DNA of 64,000 bases, taken from positions 6,805,501-6,869,500 of the forward strand of contig NZ_CP108644.1 of NCBI RefSeq assembly GCF_041435495.1, in the 5' to 3' direction. Position 1 is the stretch's first letter; every line of letters starts with the position of its first letter. Positions 43,912 through 51,996 of this stretch are shown here, in pieces. Origin of the DNA: Streptomyces sp. NBC_01116. GTDB taxonomy: Bacteria; Actinomycetota; Actinomycetes; Streptomycetales; Streptomycetaceae. Under the pieces are notes generated by a model, which ran no database searches, was not told the origin of the DNA, and was given only the letters and a program-made list of their open reading frames with translations. The position numbers and the translations under genes are program-made.

Positions 43912-44028
43912 TGTAACAAGGGTTTTTGACTGTTCGGGCCACTGAGGGTGTCATGTGAACCTCGGCGGAGTGAACGCCGATGGGCGTCGAACACCACGTG
44001 CGATCCTACGAGTTGCCGGACCGTGGGT

Positions 44029-44142
44029 CAGTGTGTCAGTGGGTGAGTAGGTTCAGTGGGCCAGTAGGTCAGTAGGTCAGTAGGTCAGTAGGTCAGTAGG
44101 TCAGTGGGTCAGTAGGTTCAGTGGGTCAGTTGGCCAGTGGGC
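44029..44142. repeat. 8-bp tandem array upstream of the TIR-WD40 gene
   Basis: Fourteen units of CAGTAGGT or CAGTGGGT with two single-base insertions (T at 44053 and 44118). Five perfect copies run from 44062 to 44101. The array ends 17 nt before the ATG at 44160, so it lies in the 5' leader or promoter. The sequence also carries the 5' part of an alternative longer reading frame. Confidence 0.9.
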
Positions 44143-44159
44143 ACGTCGGGGGAGCGTCG

Positions 44160-47003
44160 ATGGACCGGGACGGATTCATCTCGTACAGCCATCTGCGCGA
44201 CAGGGAGCTCGCGCAGGCCCTGCAGCGGGGCATGCACGAACTCGCGCGGCCATGGACGCGACGTCAGCAGATCAGCGTCTTCCGCGACACCACGAGCCTC
44301 TCCGCCAACCACGACCTGTGGTCGTCCATCCTCGGTGAGCTGGAGCGGTCCCGCTACTTCATCTACCTCGCCTCACCCGAGGCGGCGGCCTCGCGCTGGG
44401 TCCAGAAGGAGATCCAGTTCTGGCTGGACAACCGCTCGCCGGAGCGCATCCTCATCGCGGTCGGCTCCGGGACCGTCCACTGGGACCCCTCGGCGGGCGA
44501 CTTCGACTGGTCCCGGACGACCGCGCTGCCGCGGATGCTCGAAGGGGTGTTCCGCGCCGAGCCGCTCTGGGTGGACCTGGTGGAGGTGCGCACGAGCCAG
44601 AAGTACTCCCTGCGGCAGCCGGAGTTCCGCAGCGCCGTCGCGGCCCTTGCCGCACCCCTGCACGGCCGGGACAAGGACGAACTGGACAGTGAGGACATCC
44701 GGCAGCGCCGTATCGCGCTCCGCCTGCTCCGAGGCGCCGTCACGGTCCTCTCGCTCCTCCTCGCCACCTCCCTCGCCGTGGGCGGCTATGCCTGGAAGAT
44801 GCGCGGCGAGGCCCTGGACCGTGCTCTCGTCTCCGCGTCACAGGCGCTCGCGGCCCACTCCATGGAGCTGGCCGACACCGATCCGCGCAGGGCCGCCCAG
44901 TTCGCCCTGTACGCGGACGAGGTCGAGCCGACGGGCGAGTCGGCGCGGGCGCTGACCCGGGCCATGGACGCCAACAGCGGCGTCGCACGCCATCTCCAGG
45001 GCGGACTGGGCGCCGCCGCCAGCTACAGCGGCTCGGGGGGCGACGCCGCCACCCAGGTCGCCGTCAGCGGTGACGGCAGCACACTCGCCTACTTCTCCGA
45101 CCTGGGCGGAGATGCGGGACGGGACCGGGAGGTGCATGTCTACGACATCCGCGAGGGCCGCGAGATGAAGGACCTCAGGACCCAGTGGCCCCTGGGCGGA
45201 GGCGCGCTGGAACTGAGCGCGGACGGCCGGACCCTGATGCTGGAAACCTCGTACAACAGGATGGAGGTCTGGGACGTCCGGCGGGCGAAACTGCTCCGCA
45301 CGATCACCGCGAGCGAGGGCAGGGAGCTGGCGCAGGCGCACAGACGCCTGCACGCGTACGCGATGTCCGGCGACGCCCGGTGGATCGCCGCCACCTACCG
45401 GACGCCCGGAGACGAGGACACCCTGTGGCTCACCGTCTGGAACGCGCACACCGGCGAACGCGTCGACCACCGGCGGGCCGGAGGGGACCTCCGGCTCTCC
45501 TTCACGGCGGACTCCCGTCTCCTGAGGGCGCTCGACACCTCCGGAGCCGGCCTCAGCACATGGGATCCGAGGACCCGGCAGTGGAAGAACGCCGGCCCAC
45601 TGCCGGACATCCCGATCGCCGACCGCTCCGTCACCCTCTCGGCAGGCGCTACCGGTACGGTCCTGTTCGGCTCGACGGACCGGGCGGCGGCCGAGCTCTG
45701 GGACCTCCGCGCGGGCAAGCGGCTCGCCACGGCCACGGGTTCGCTAGGACACGCCGCGCTTCCGGCGGACGCCTCCGGTTCGGTTGTGGCCGCCCGGGGC
45801 AAGCAGGTCGCCCTCTTCGACTCCACGCTGCGCCGACCGCGCACACTGGGCTCCTTCGCGTGGCCCGTCAAGAGCGTCGCGGTCTCGAACGACGGCCGGT
45901 GGGTGGCCGCCGGGTCCGGGGACGGAGCCGTCTCGCTCTTCGCCGCGGACGGAGCGGGCTTTCAGCGGACCCTGCCGAACGAGGGCCGGCTGAAGGCGGG
46001 TGAACTCGCCGCGGACGGACGGATCGCCTACCGGCCCGGGCCGGAGGGTACGGAGCTCTGGGCCGTCTCCGACCGCGAAAGCGGCCTCCGGAGACTGGGC
46101 CGGATACCCCGCCCGATGCGCGCGCACGACACGGCCGTCGCCGCCACGAGCGACGGCAGCCGGGTCACCGTGGTCGACGAGGGCGTGTTCTCCACCTGGG
46201 ACCCCCGCACCGGGAAGCCGGTGGGGGAGGAGAAGTCCTTCGACTACCGGTTCGGACCCGACCAGGGGCTGCGTCTGTTCTACCTGGCGGACGACATCCA
46301 CGTGGTGAGTGCCTGGGACAGCGGCATCCACCTGATCGACACCCGGACCTGGAGCGTGAAGCAGACCCTCCTCCCCGAGGAAGGCCCGTACCAGCTCCTG
46401 GCCATGTCCGGCGACCGCAGGACCCTGGCGGCCGTCGAGTCGGCCGTGGGCGCTGTCCAGGTGTGGCGGTGGTCGGGCGAGGAGCGTTTCGAGGAGGTGA
46501 TGACGGGCGGGACGCCCCCCTCGTCACGGAACCTGCGGGTCGCCGTCAGCCACAGGGGCGAGAAGCTGGCCTCCGTGGACTCCGACGGGCGCATCTCGCT
46601 CTTCGACGTCGGTTCCGGCCGGGCCGTCCTCAGCTCCGTGGTCGAGGAGCCGGGACTCCCGGAAGTGGTCTTCAGCCGCGACGCCCGCACCCTGGCGCAC
46701 GCCTTCAGCACCGATACCCGGAGCGGCCTGGAGTTCTGGGACGCCGGAAGCGGCGAGCACAGGGGTGAGTGGGTGCTGGGAGCACCCGCCCCGTCCTCCG
46801 CGGAAGAACCCTCCCTGCAGGTCGTGCCCGGCTCCGACAGCGAGGTCCTCACCCTCGACTCCGCGGGGACTCTCCTGAGCCGGTCCCTCGACATCTCCGG
46901 CTGGCGCGCGAAGCTGTGCCGCATCGTGGACGACCCGCTGAGCAAGGCGGACTACGACCGGTACCTGAGCGGTCTGGCCGTCGACGCCCCCTGCCGCGCG
47001 TAG
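44160..47003 (+). CDS. Membrane-anchored TIR domain protein with WD40-like C-terminus
   Basis: 947 aa. Residues about 4-140 form a TIR domain (GFISYSHLRDRELAQAL start, VFRDTTSLSAN BB-like loop). The motif W80-V-Q-K-E84 matches the segment that holds the catalytic Glu of NAD-cleaving TIRs such as SARM1. One TM follows (about 192-212; VTVLSLLLATSLAVGGYAW), then an alpha-helical stretch (about 215-280) and a divergent WD40-type propeller region (about 290-910; repeats of the form LSADGRTL ... VWDVRRAK). The start has a GGGGGAG Shine-Dalgarno; a longer frame from 44121 enters the 8-bp repeat. Likely an immune-type or signalling NADase with a sensor propeller (inference). Confidence 0.87.
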   Translation: MDRDGFISYSHLRDRELAQALQRGMHELARPWTRRQQISVFRDTTSLSANHDLWSSILGELERSRYFIYLASPEAAASRWVQKEIQFWLDNRSPERILIAVGSGTVHWDPSAGDFDWSRTTALPRMLEGVFRAEPLWVDLVEVRTSQKYSLRQPEFRSAVAALAAPLHGRDKDELDSEDIRQRRIALRLLRGAVTVLSLLLATSLAVGGYAWKMRGEALDRALVSASQALAAHSMELADTDPRRAAQFALYADEVEPTGESARALTRAMDANSGVARHLQGGLGAAASYSGSGGDAATQVAVSGDGSTLAYFSDLGGDAGRDREVHVYDIREGREMKDLRTQWPLGGGALELSADGRTLMLETSYNRMEVWDVRRAKLLRTITASEGRELAQAHRRLHAYAMSGDARWIAATYRTPGDEDTLWLTVWNAHTGERVDHRRAGGDLRLSFTADSRLLRALDTSGAGLSTWDPRTRQWKNAGPLPDIPIADRSVTLSAGATGTVLFGSTDRAAAELWDLRAGKRLATATGSLGHAALPADASGSVVAARGKQVALFDSTLRRPRTLGSFAWPVKSVAVSNDGRWVAAGSGDGAVSLFAADGAGFQRTLPNEGRLKAGELAADGRIAYRPGPEGTELWAVSDRESGLRRLGRIPRPMRAHDTAVAATSDGSRVTVVDEGVFSTWDPRTGKPVGEEKSFDYRFGPDQGLRLFYLADDIHVVSAWDSGIHLIDTRTWSVKQTLLPEEGPYQLLAMSGDRRTLAAVESAVGAVQVWRWSGEERFEEVMTGGTPPSSRNLRVAVSHRGEKLASVDSDGRISLFDVGSGRAVLSSVVEEPGLPEVVFSRDARTLAHAFSTDTRSGLEFWDAGSGEHRGEWVLGAPAPSSAEEPSLQVVPGSDSEVLTLDSAGTLLSRSLDISGWRAKLCRIVDDPLSKADYDRYLSGLAVDAPCRA

Positions 47004-47029
47004 ATGTCCCACCCCACCTGTGCCGCGGG

Positions 47030-47050
47030 CGCCGGACCCGCGGTCCGGCG
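47030..47050. terminator. Hairpin between convergent genes
   Basis: 8-bp perfect stem (CGCCGGAC / GTCCGGCG) with a 5-nt loop in the 69-nt gap between the first TIR-WD40 gene and the convergent two-TM protein gene. Confidence 0.45.
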
Positions 47051-47072
47051 ACGTCCGGGGCGCGACGCCCGC

Positions 47073-47852
47073 TCAGCCCCGGGTGCGCGCGGCGCCGTCC
47101 GTCGAGGGCCTGTGGTCGCCGTCCGTCCCGCCCTCGGGTGAGCGGGGCGCGGGGACGACACCGATCAGCGCCTCGGCCTCACGTACACCGGCGAGGCGGG
47201 CGAAGCCGACCGCGTAGTCGTAGATGTCGCGCTGGACCTCCCGCAACGCGGCCCGGCAGGCCGCGTTCCGCGACCACGCCGATTCCGGGCTGTCCGGGTG
47301 CGCCCTCTCGAAATCCTGCAGAAGCGGGTGCCAGTGGGAGAGGAACGGGCGCAGCGCCTGGTTGAGCATCGTGATCGCGAGGTACTCCACCGTCTGCCCG
47401 CTCGGCACGGCGGCGGACGGGCGGCTGGCCTTCAGCGTCTCGCGCGTCGTCGCGAAGAGCCCGTACATGGAGCTGAGCGCCTCCCGGACCACCCCCTGGT
47501 CGCTGGCGAGCGGCTGGGTGGACACCCTCGTCACGGTCTCCACGAACAACTGCCAGGCCACCTGCCGGGAATCGTTGTTGACGGCGAAAGTGAGCTCGCT
47601 CAACTGCGGGACCGTCACCTTCACCTCGGTGAGGCGGGCGGTGCGCTGGTACCACTGGACCGCGACCACGGCAGCCGCGCCGGCGATGCCGCCGGTGATG
47701 GCGAACAGGCTGCGGCTCGTCACCTGGGTCAGGCTGAAGACGGCGAGCCCGATGACCGCCCCGATGACCGCCGCGCTCAGCAGCCGGAGCGTCGTGCCCC
47801 TCAGGATCCTCCACCTCTGGTTCGGTACCCCTCCGGGCTGCGCTGTGCTCAT
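47073..47852 (-). CDS. Two-TM membrane protein of unknown function
   Basis: 259 aa, not recognised. Two hydrophobic helices lie near the N-terminus (about 22-42, LRLLSAAVIGAVIGLAVFSL; about 50-68, FAITGGIAGAAAVVAVQWY). A mostly helical soluble domain follows (about 75-230) with EVKVTVPQLSELTFAV and AACRAALREVQRDIYDYAVG. The acidic/basic tail has no clear motif. Start 47852 was chosen at the first ATG before the helices. It lies between two TIR-WD40 genes on the opposite strand and may belong to the same module, for example as a membrane partner (inference). Confidence 0.72.
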   Translation of the reverse strand: MSTAQPGGVPNQRWRILRGTTLRLLSAAVIGAVIGLAVFSLTQVTSRSLFAITGGIAGAAAVVAVQWYQRTARLTEVKVTVPQLSELTFAVNNDSRQVAWQLFVETVTRVSTQPLASDQGVVREALSSMYGLFATTRETLKASRPSAAVPSGQTVEYLAITMLNQALRPFLSHWHPLLQDFERAHPDSPESAWSRNAACRAALREVQRDIYDYAVGFARLAGVREAEALIGVVPAPRSPEGGTDGDHRPSTDGAARTRG

Positions 47853-48207
47853 CCGCTCCCACCGACCCCTCGTGCCCCTGTGCGCTGTACGTACCGGCGA
47901 CGTGACCGGTGGGAACGAACATATCGCCAAACGGCTTCGCCACGGGCCCAAAGGGCTCTCGCCGTAGCTGGGTTGACACCTCCACGCCCGCAGGCCGGGT
48001 GGCGCGGAGACGGCCGGAGGTGCGGAGGCCGGGGCCGGGAACGCCCGGCCGGTGGACACGACATCGAACGAACTGGCGACTATGCGGAAGGCGGTACGGG
48101 TGCACACCTGCGCTCGGGTCCACGGCCCTCCACCGCGTGTCGGTCGCGCGATAGCATGCGAGGTCCTTCCACCTGATCGGTCTCGACCCCGAAGCAGAGG
48201 GAACGAC
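47853..48207. promoter_or_regulatory. 355-nt divergent region between the two-TM gene and lipoprotein gene
   Basis: Holds the promoters of the two-TM protein (minus) and of the lipoprotein/TIR-WD40 pair (plus). A TTGACA-like hexamer lies at 47973, but no matching -10 is seen at 17-18 nt. A short gatagcat near 48150 is a possible -10 for the plus-strand operon. No gene is evident. Confidence 0.3.
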
Positions 48208-48936
48208 ATGTCTCCCAGCTCCTTGCCTTTCTTACGGCGGCCGTTCCTCCGGCGACCGTTCCTCCGGCGTGGCTCGGCCGTCGCTCGCACCTCCCTGCTG
48301 ATGCCGGCCCTGGCGGCGGTGCTCGTCGTCGGGTGCTCCGATGCCGACGGGCCGGACCGAAGCGGATCGGCCGGGAGCAGGCCAACCGCGTCGGCGGGCC
48401 CGGCCGCCTCGTTCCCGCCGACCCCGCCGCCGGCGGCCGGGTGCGCCGGAAAGCCGCTCGACCACCGGGACATCCAGCATCCGGACCTCGGGCCGGTCCG
48501 CGTGTTCCTGGTCCAGCGGCCCGTGTCCGTCAGCCGGCCGACCGGCTGTGTCGCGGCCGTCACCGGAAACGGGCGTGCGCTGGACCCTGTCGAGGTGGAC
48601 GCCAACTGGAGCATGGAGGACCCGTTGCGCTTCGCCGCTCCGGCGACCGACTCGACCGGAAACACCTTCGTGATCTACAACCCCGGGCGCTACGACGGGG
48701 TCCTGGTGCTCGTCCCCACCGCGGACGGATTCGCCGACATCGGCTGGCGGAGCGCGGACGACCATTACAGCGGCGGCAGATTCGCCTACTACTACGCGAG
48801 GACCGCCGGTCCCGGCAAGGACGGCGCGTATGCGATCGTCCAGTCCATCAAGGGGTGTGATCCCTCCTGCGCCGAAGGCGCCACCGCCAAGGTGACCTTG
48901 CGGTGGGACGGTCGCGACTACCTGCCGACCGGTTGA
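48208..48936 (+). CDS. Putative lipoprotein coupled to a TIR-WD40 gene
   Basis: 242 aa, not recognised beyond its export signal. The N-terminus contains a repeated PFLRR motif (three times), a hydrophobic stretch and a lipobox (VVGC) near residue 43. A Pro/Ser/Ala-rich linker is followed by a beta-rich domain (about 80-240) with four cysteines (GCAGKPL, TGCVAAV, GCDPSCAEG). Shine-Dalgarno AGAGGG lies 6 nt before the ATG. Its TGA overlaps the ATG of the next TIR-WD40 gene (TGATG), implying coupled translation and a shared function. Confidence 0.78.
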   Translation: MSPSSLPFLRRPFLRRPFLRRGSAVARTSLLMPALAAVLVVGCSDADGPDRSGSAGSRPTASAGPAASFPPTPPPAAGCAGKPLDHRDIQHPDLGPVRVFLVQRPVSVSRPTGCVAAVTGNGRALDPVEVDANWSMEDPLRFAAPATDSTGNTFVIYNPGRYDGVLVLVPTADGFADIGWRSADDHYSGGRFAYYYARTAGPGKDGAYAIVQSIKGCDPSCAEGATAKVTLRWDGRDYLPTG

Positions 48937-51716
48937 TGCGGACGCGTTGGTGGCCGCGCGGGCGCGGGCTGGGTTCGGCGTCCGCACGGCTGCGGTCCCT
49001 CGCGCCCGCCCGCGGTCGGGTCAGGACCGAGCTGGGGTACGGCGTCTTCCTGTCCTACAGCGGTGAGCGCGACCGGCGATGGCTGCCCGGCCTGCGGCAG
49101 GTGATCGAGAAGCAGTCCCGCCCCTGGTACCGGCCGCCGCGTATCAGGGTCTTCCTCGACCGGACGGGTGTGTCGATCGGCCCGGAACTGTGGGGCAAGA
49201 TCGAGGCCGGTCTCGCCCGCTCCGACTGGCTCGTGGTCCTGGCGTCGCCGGAGGCGAGGTCCTCGGTGTGGGTCGACCGGGAAATCGCGTGGTGGCTGGA
49301 GCACAGGTCGGTGGAGACCGTCCTGCTCGTCGTCACGGCCGGGCGGCTGGTGTGGGACGAGCGGCGGGGCGACTGGGACCCGGAACGGTCGACGGCGCTA
49401 CCGCCCCGGCTGGCAGGGAAGTTCGCGCGGCAACCCGTCTGGAAGGTCGTGGACCTGCTCCCGGACGAGGACGCGGGGTTCTCTCCCGACGTCGACGGTG
49501 TCGCCCTCGGCGTCGCCTCCGTGGTGCGCGGCCTCTCCGAGGACGCACTCCGCTCGGAAGGACTCCGCGAAACCCGGCGTAACCTGCGGACGGCCAGGGG
49601 CGTCGCAGCCGCCCTGGGCTGTCTGCTGCTGATCGCGAGCACCCTGGCGGTGGTCGCGGTCCTCTCACGTTCCGAGGCGACGCGGGAGCGCGACCATGCC
49701 GTTGTCCAACAGCTCATCACCCAGGCTTCGTTGCTCGCCGACCGGGACCCGTTCGCCGCCCGGGTGAAGGCGTTGGCCGCGTGGCGGATCAGCCCCACTC
49801 CGGAGACCCGTTTCGCCGTTCTCGACGCCTCGGCCAATCCGGCGTCCGGAGTGCTCTCCCACTCGGTGCCCGTGGAGGCGGTGGCGTTCAGCCCCGACGG
49901 CAGGACCGTCGCCTCCGGTGGTGGCGACGGGGTGGTGAGACTCTGGCGGACCGGGACACAGCGGGCGGTGGGGCGTCCCCTCATCGGGCATCACCGGAGC
50001 ATCACCTCGATCGCCTTCGCGCCGGACGGCAGGACCCTCGCGACCTCGGGCTTCGACGGCACCGCCCGGCTCTGGGACGTGGCCCGCCGCAAGCAGATCG
50101 GCGCCCCCTTCAACAGCGGTGCCGGGAGGGTCCATTCCGTCGTCTTCGGCCGCGACGGCAGCACACTCGTCACCGCCGACGAGGACCTCTCGGGGACCGT
50201 ACGGGTATGGGACCTGGCGACCCGCCGCCAGATCGGCCGGCCGCTCGTCGGCCCGGGACAGTTCCTCGCCCTGGCCTCCGACGGCAGCAAGGGCGCCTGG
50301 GCCGCCCAGGACGGCGTACGGCTCTGGGACATCGCCTCCCGCACACCGGTCGGAGGGGTGCTGAAGGACCGGGGCAGCATCGTCACGTCGCTCTCCTTCA
50401 GCCCCGACGGCAAGACCTTCGCCGCCGCCGACATCGACGGCGGCCTCCAGCTGTGGGACGCCGCGGCGAGGACCCCGATCGGAGAGAAGATCCCTACCCC
50501 CTCCACGGGGATCACGACGATCACCTTCAGCCCCGACAGTACGAAACTCGCCGCCGCGTACCAGGACGGTGGTGTGCGGCTCTGGGATCTCCGGCGGGGC
50601 GGCCGGGTGGGCGGCCCGCTCATCGGCCACACCACCACGGCCCGCGCCGTCGCCTTCAGCCCGGACGGATCGGTGCTCGCCAGTTCGAGCGACGACACCA
50701 CGGTCCGCCTCTGGGACATCCGTACACTGCGGCAGACCGGAGCGCCGATCGACACGGGGGCACAGAAGGCGACAGCACTCAGCCCGGACGGACGGGCCCT
50801 GGCCGTCGTGGACTCCGAGGGGACCGTGCGCCTCTGGGACGTCGCCGCACGACGCCGCGTCGGCGGTGTGCTGGCGCGCGACGTCGACGAGCTGAGCCCC
50901 ACCCTCGCGTTCCGCCCCGACGGCGCCGTGCTCGCGATCGGGTCCGACGGGCTACGACTTCTGGATGTCGCGACCCGACGCCCCGTGGGCGAACCGCTGG
51001 TCGGCGCGGGCGAGGTCGGTGCGCTGACGTTCGGCCCGGACGGCAGGACCCTCGTCAGCAGCGGTCCGGAGTCCGTGCACGTATGGGACCTGACGGCACG
51101 GCCTCCCGCCGGCTCAGCGCTCGGCGCCTGGTCCTTCAGCCTCGCGGTGAGCCCGGACGGCCGCACGCTCGCCACCGCCACGGAGGACGGCACGGTGGCG
51201 TTCTCGGACATGGCCACGCACCGCCGTACCGGCGAGACCCCGATCGATCACACCGCGCAGCTGGCGGGGGTGGCCTGGAGTCCGGACGGTACGACGCTCG
51301 CCACCGCGAGCCGCGACGACACCGTGCGCCTCTGGGACGCGGCCACACAGGAGCGGATCGGGTCGCCACTGCGGGGCCACCGCGGCGGCGTCACGTCCGT
51401 GGTGTTCAGCCCGGACGGCAGCACCCTCGCCACCGGGGGCAACGACCACACGGTCCGGCTCTGGGACATCGCCAGCGGGCGCCAGATCGGCGATCCGATG
51501 GAAGGACACGGCGCGCGTGTCATCGGTGCCGCGTTCACCCCCGGCGGTACGACGCTGGCCAGCTGGGCGGAGGACGGCACGGCACGCCTGTGGAACGTCG
51601 GAGCGGCGGCCGACCCGGTTCGGTCACTGTGCGCCTGGGCGGGCGGCGCGTTCACCGCCGACCGATGGCACGAGAGCGTGCCCCCGGGCCCCGAGCCCCG
51701 CCCGCTCTGCCCGTAG
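48936..51716 (+). CDS. Membrane-anchored TIR domain protein with 14 WD40 repeats
   Basis: 926 aa. TIR domain at about 35-165 (YGVFLSYSGERDRRWLPGL start; W112-V-D-R-E116 holds the catalytic Glu position of NADase TIRs). One TM follows (about 222-245, AAALGCLLLIASTLAVVAVL). From about 309 to 905 I count 14 WD40 repeats of the form FSPDG..LA....D.TVRLWD, enough for two seven-bladed propellers, often ending in a [RK]-[QRTE]-[IV]-G-x-P linker. Start 48936 overlaps the lipoprotein stop. The domain order matches the protein at 44160, though the propeller is far more regular. It is probably a sensor-effector of the same system. Confidence 0.9.
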   Translation: MRTRWWPRGRGLGSASARLRSLAPARGRVRTELGYGVFLSYSGERDRRWLPGLRQVIEKQSRPWYRPPRIRVFLDRTGVSIGPELWGKIEAGLARSDWLVVLASPEARSSVWVDREIAWWLEHRSVETVLLVVTAGRLVWDERRGDWDPERSTALPPRLAGKFARQPVWKVVDLLPDEDAGFSPDVDGVALGVASVVRGLSEDALRSEGLRETRRNLRTARGVAAALGCLLLIASTLAVVAVLSRSEATRERDHAVVQQLITQASLLADRDPFAARVKALAAWRISPTPETRFAVLDASANPASGVLSHSVPVEAVAFSPDGRTVASGGGDGVVRLWRTGTQRAVGRPLIGHHRSITSIAFAPDGRTLATSGFDGTARLWDVARRKQIGAPFNSGAGRVHSVVFGRDGSTLVTADEDLSGTVRVWDLATRRQIGRPLVGPGQFLALASDGSKGAWAAQDGVRLWDIASRTPVGGVLKDRGSIVTSLSFSPDGKTFAAADIDGGLQLWDAAARTPIGEKIPTPSTGITTITFSPDSTKLAAAYQDGGVRLWDLRRGGRVGGPLIGHTTTARAVAFSPDGSVLASSSDDTTVRLWDIRTLRQTGAPIDTGAQKATALSPDGRALAVVDSEGTVRLWDVAARRRVGGVLARDVDELSPTLAFRPDGAVLAIGSDGLRLLDVATRRPVGEPLVGAGEVGALTFGPDGRTLVSSGPESVHVWDLTARPPAGSALGAWSFSLAVSPDGRTLATATEDGTVAFSDMATHRRTGETPIDHTAQLAGVAWSPDGTTLATASRDDTVRLWDAATQERIGSPLRGHRGGVTSVVFSPDGSTLATGGNDHTVRLWDIASGRQIGDPMEGHGARVIGAAFTPGGTTLASWAEDGTARLWNVGAAADPVRSLCAWAGGAFTADRWHESVPPGPEPRPLCP

Positions 51717-51913
51717 TGAGCGGGCAGGACGACCGGCGAACCGGGGCGCGGACGCGGAGCACGCGCCGCCCCCTCCGCGAACGTTTGCAGGTCAGGTCGC
51801 CGGGACGGCCGACTGGCGGTGACGTTCGCCGTGCTGCGGTGACCTGAGCGGCGACGGCGATTCATTTCCTTGCGCTGGTCGGTCTGTACGCGGTCACCGA
51901 AGCGGCTATTAAA

Positions 51914-51929
51914 TAGAGCGCTCGTTCTA
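51914..51929. promoter_or_regulatory. Operator-like site 1 (TetR type)
   Basis: Imperfect palindrome TAGAGCGCTCGTTCTA with TAGA/TCTA ends around an AGC-GCTC core, a form typical of TetR-family targets. A related degenerate copy follows 46 nt downstream. No TetR gene is next to it, so the regulator is encoded elsewhere or was lost. Confidence 0.5.
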
Positions 51930-51959
51930 GGGCATGGTACGTTCTCGCCGTGCACCGAA

Positions 51960-51975
51960 TAGAGCGATCCTTTTA
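51960..51975. promoter_or_regulatory. Operator-like site 2 (degenerate copy)
   Basis: TAGAGCGATCCTTTTA repeats the left half (TAGAGCG) of site 1 and ends TTTTA rather than TTCTA. It lies 21 nt before the imine-reductase-like ATG and would block translation initiation or transcription if bound. Confidence 0.4.
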
Positions 51976-51996
51976 GCAAGGAGCGGAGATCTCATC

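Larger units (their letters stand above)
43641..44159. promoter_or_regulatory. 519-nt divergent intergenic region with operator-like sites and a repeat array
   Basis: It separates the NIT kinase (minus) from the first TIR-WD40 gene (plus). No gene is seen. Two palindromes stand out: 43808-43825 (CGGCAT / ATGCCG, 6-nt spacer) and 43896-43911 (CGCTCAC / GTGAGCG, 2-nt spacer). The stretch 43830-43930 is AT-richer than its surroundings and is the likely promoter zone. The right end (44029-44142) is an 8-bp tandem repeat. Confidence 0.5.
51717..51996. promoter_or_regulatory. Intergenic region upstream of the imine-reductase-like gene
   Basis: 280 nt with no gene. Its right half is AT-richer and holds two related operator-like sites (51914-51929 and 51960-51975), 46 nt apart. 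Confidence 0.4.

Noticed and set aside
44029..44142. CRISPR array
   Set aside because: The units are only 8 bp and contiguous, with no spacers and no cas genes nearby.
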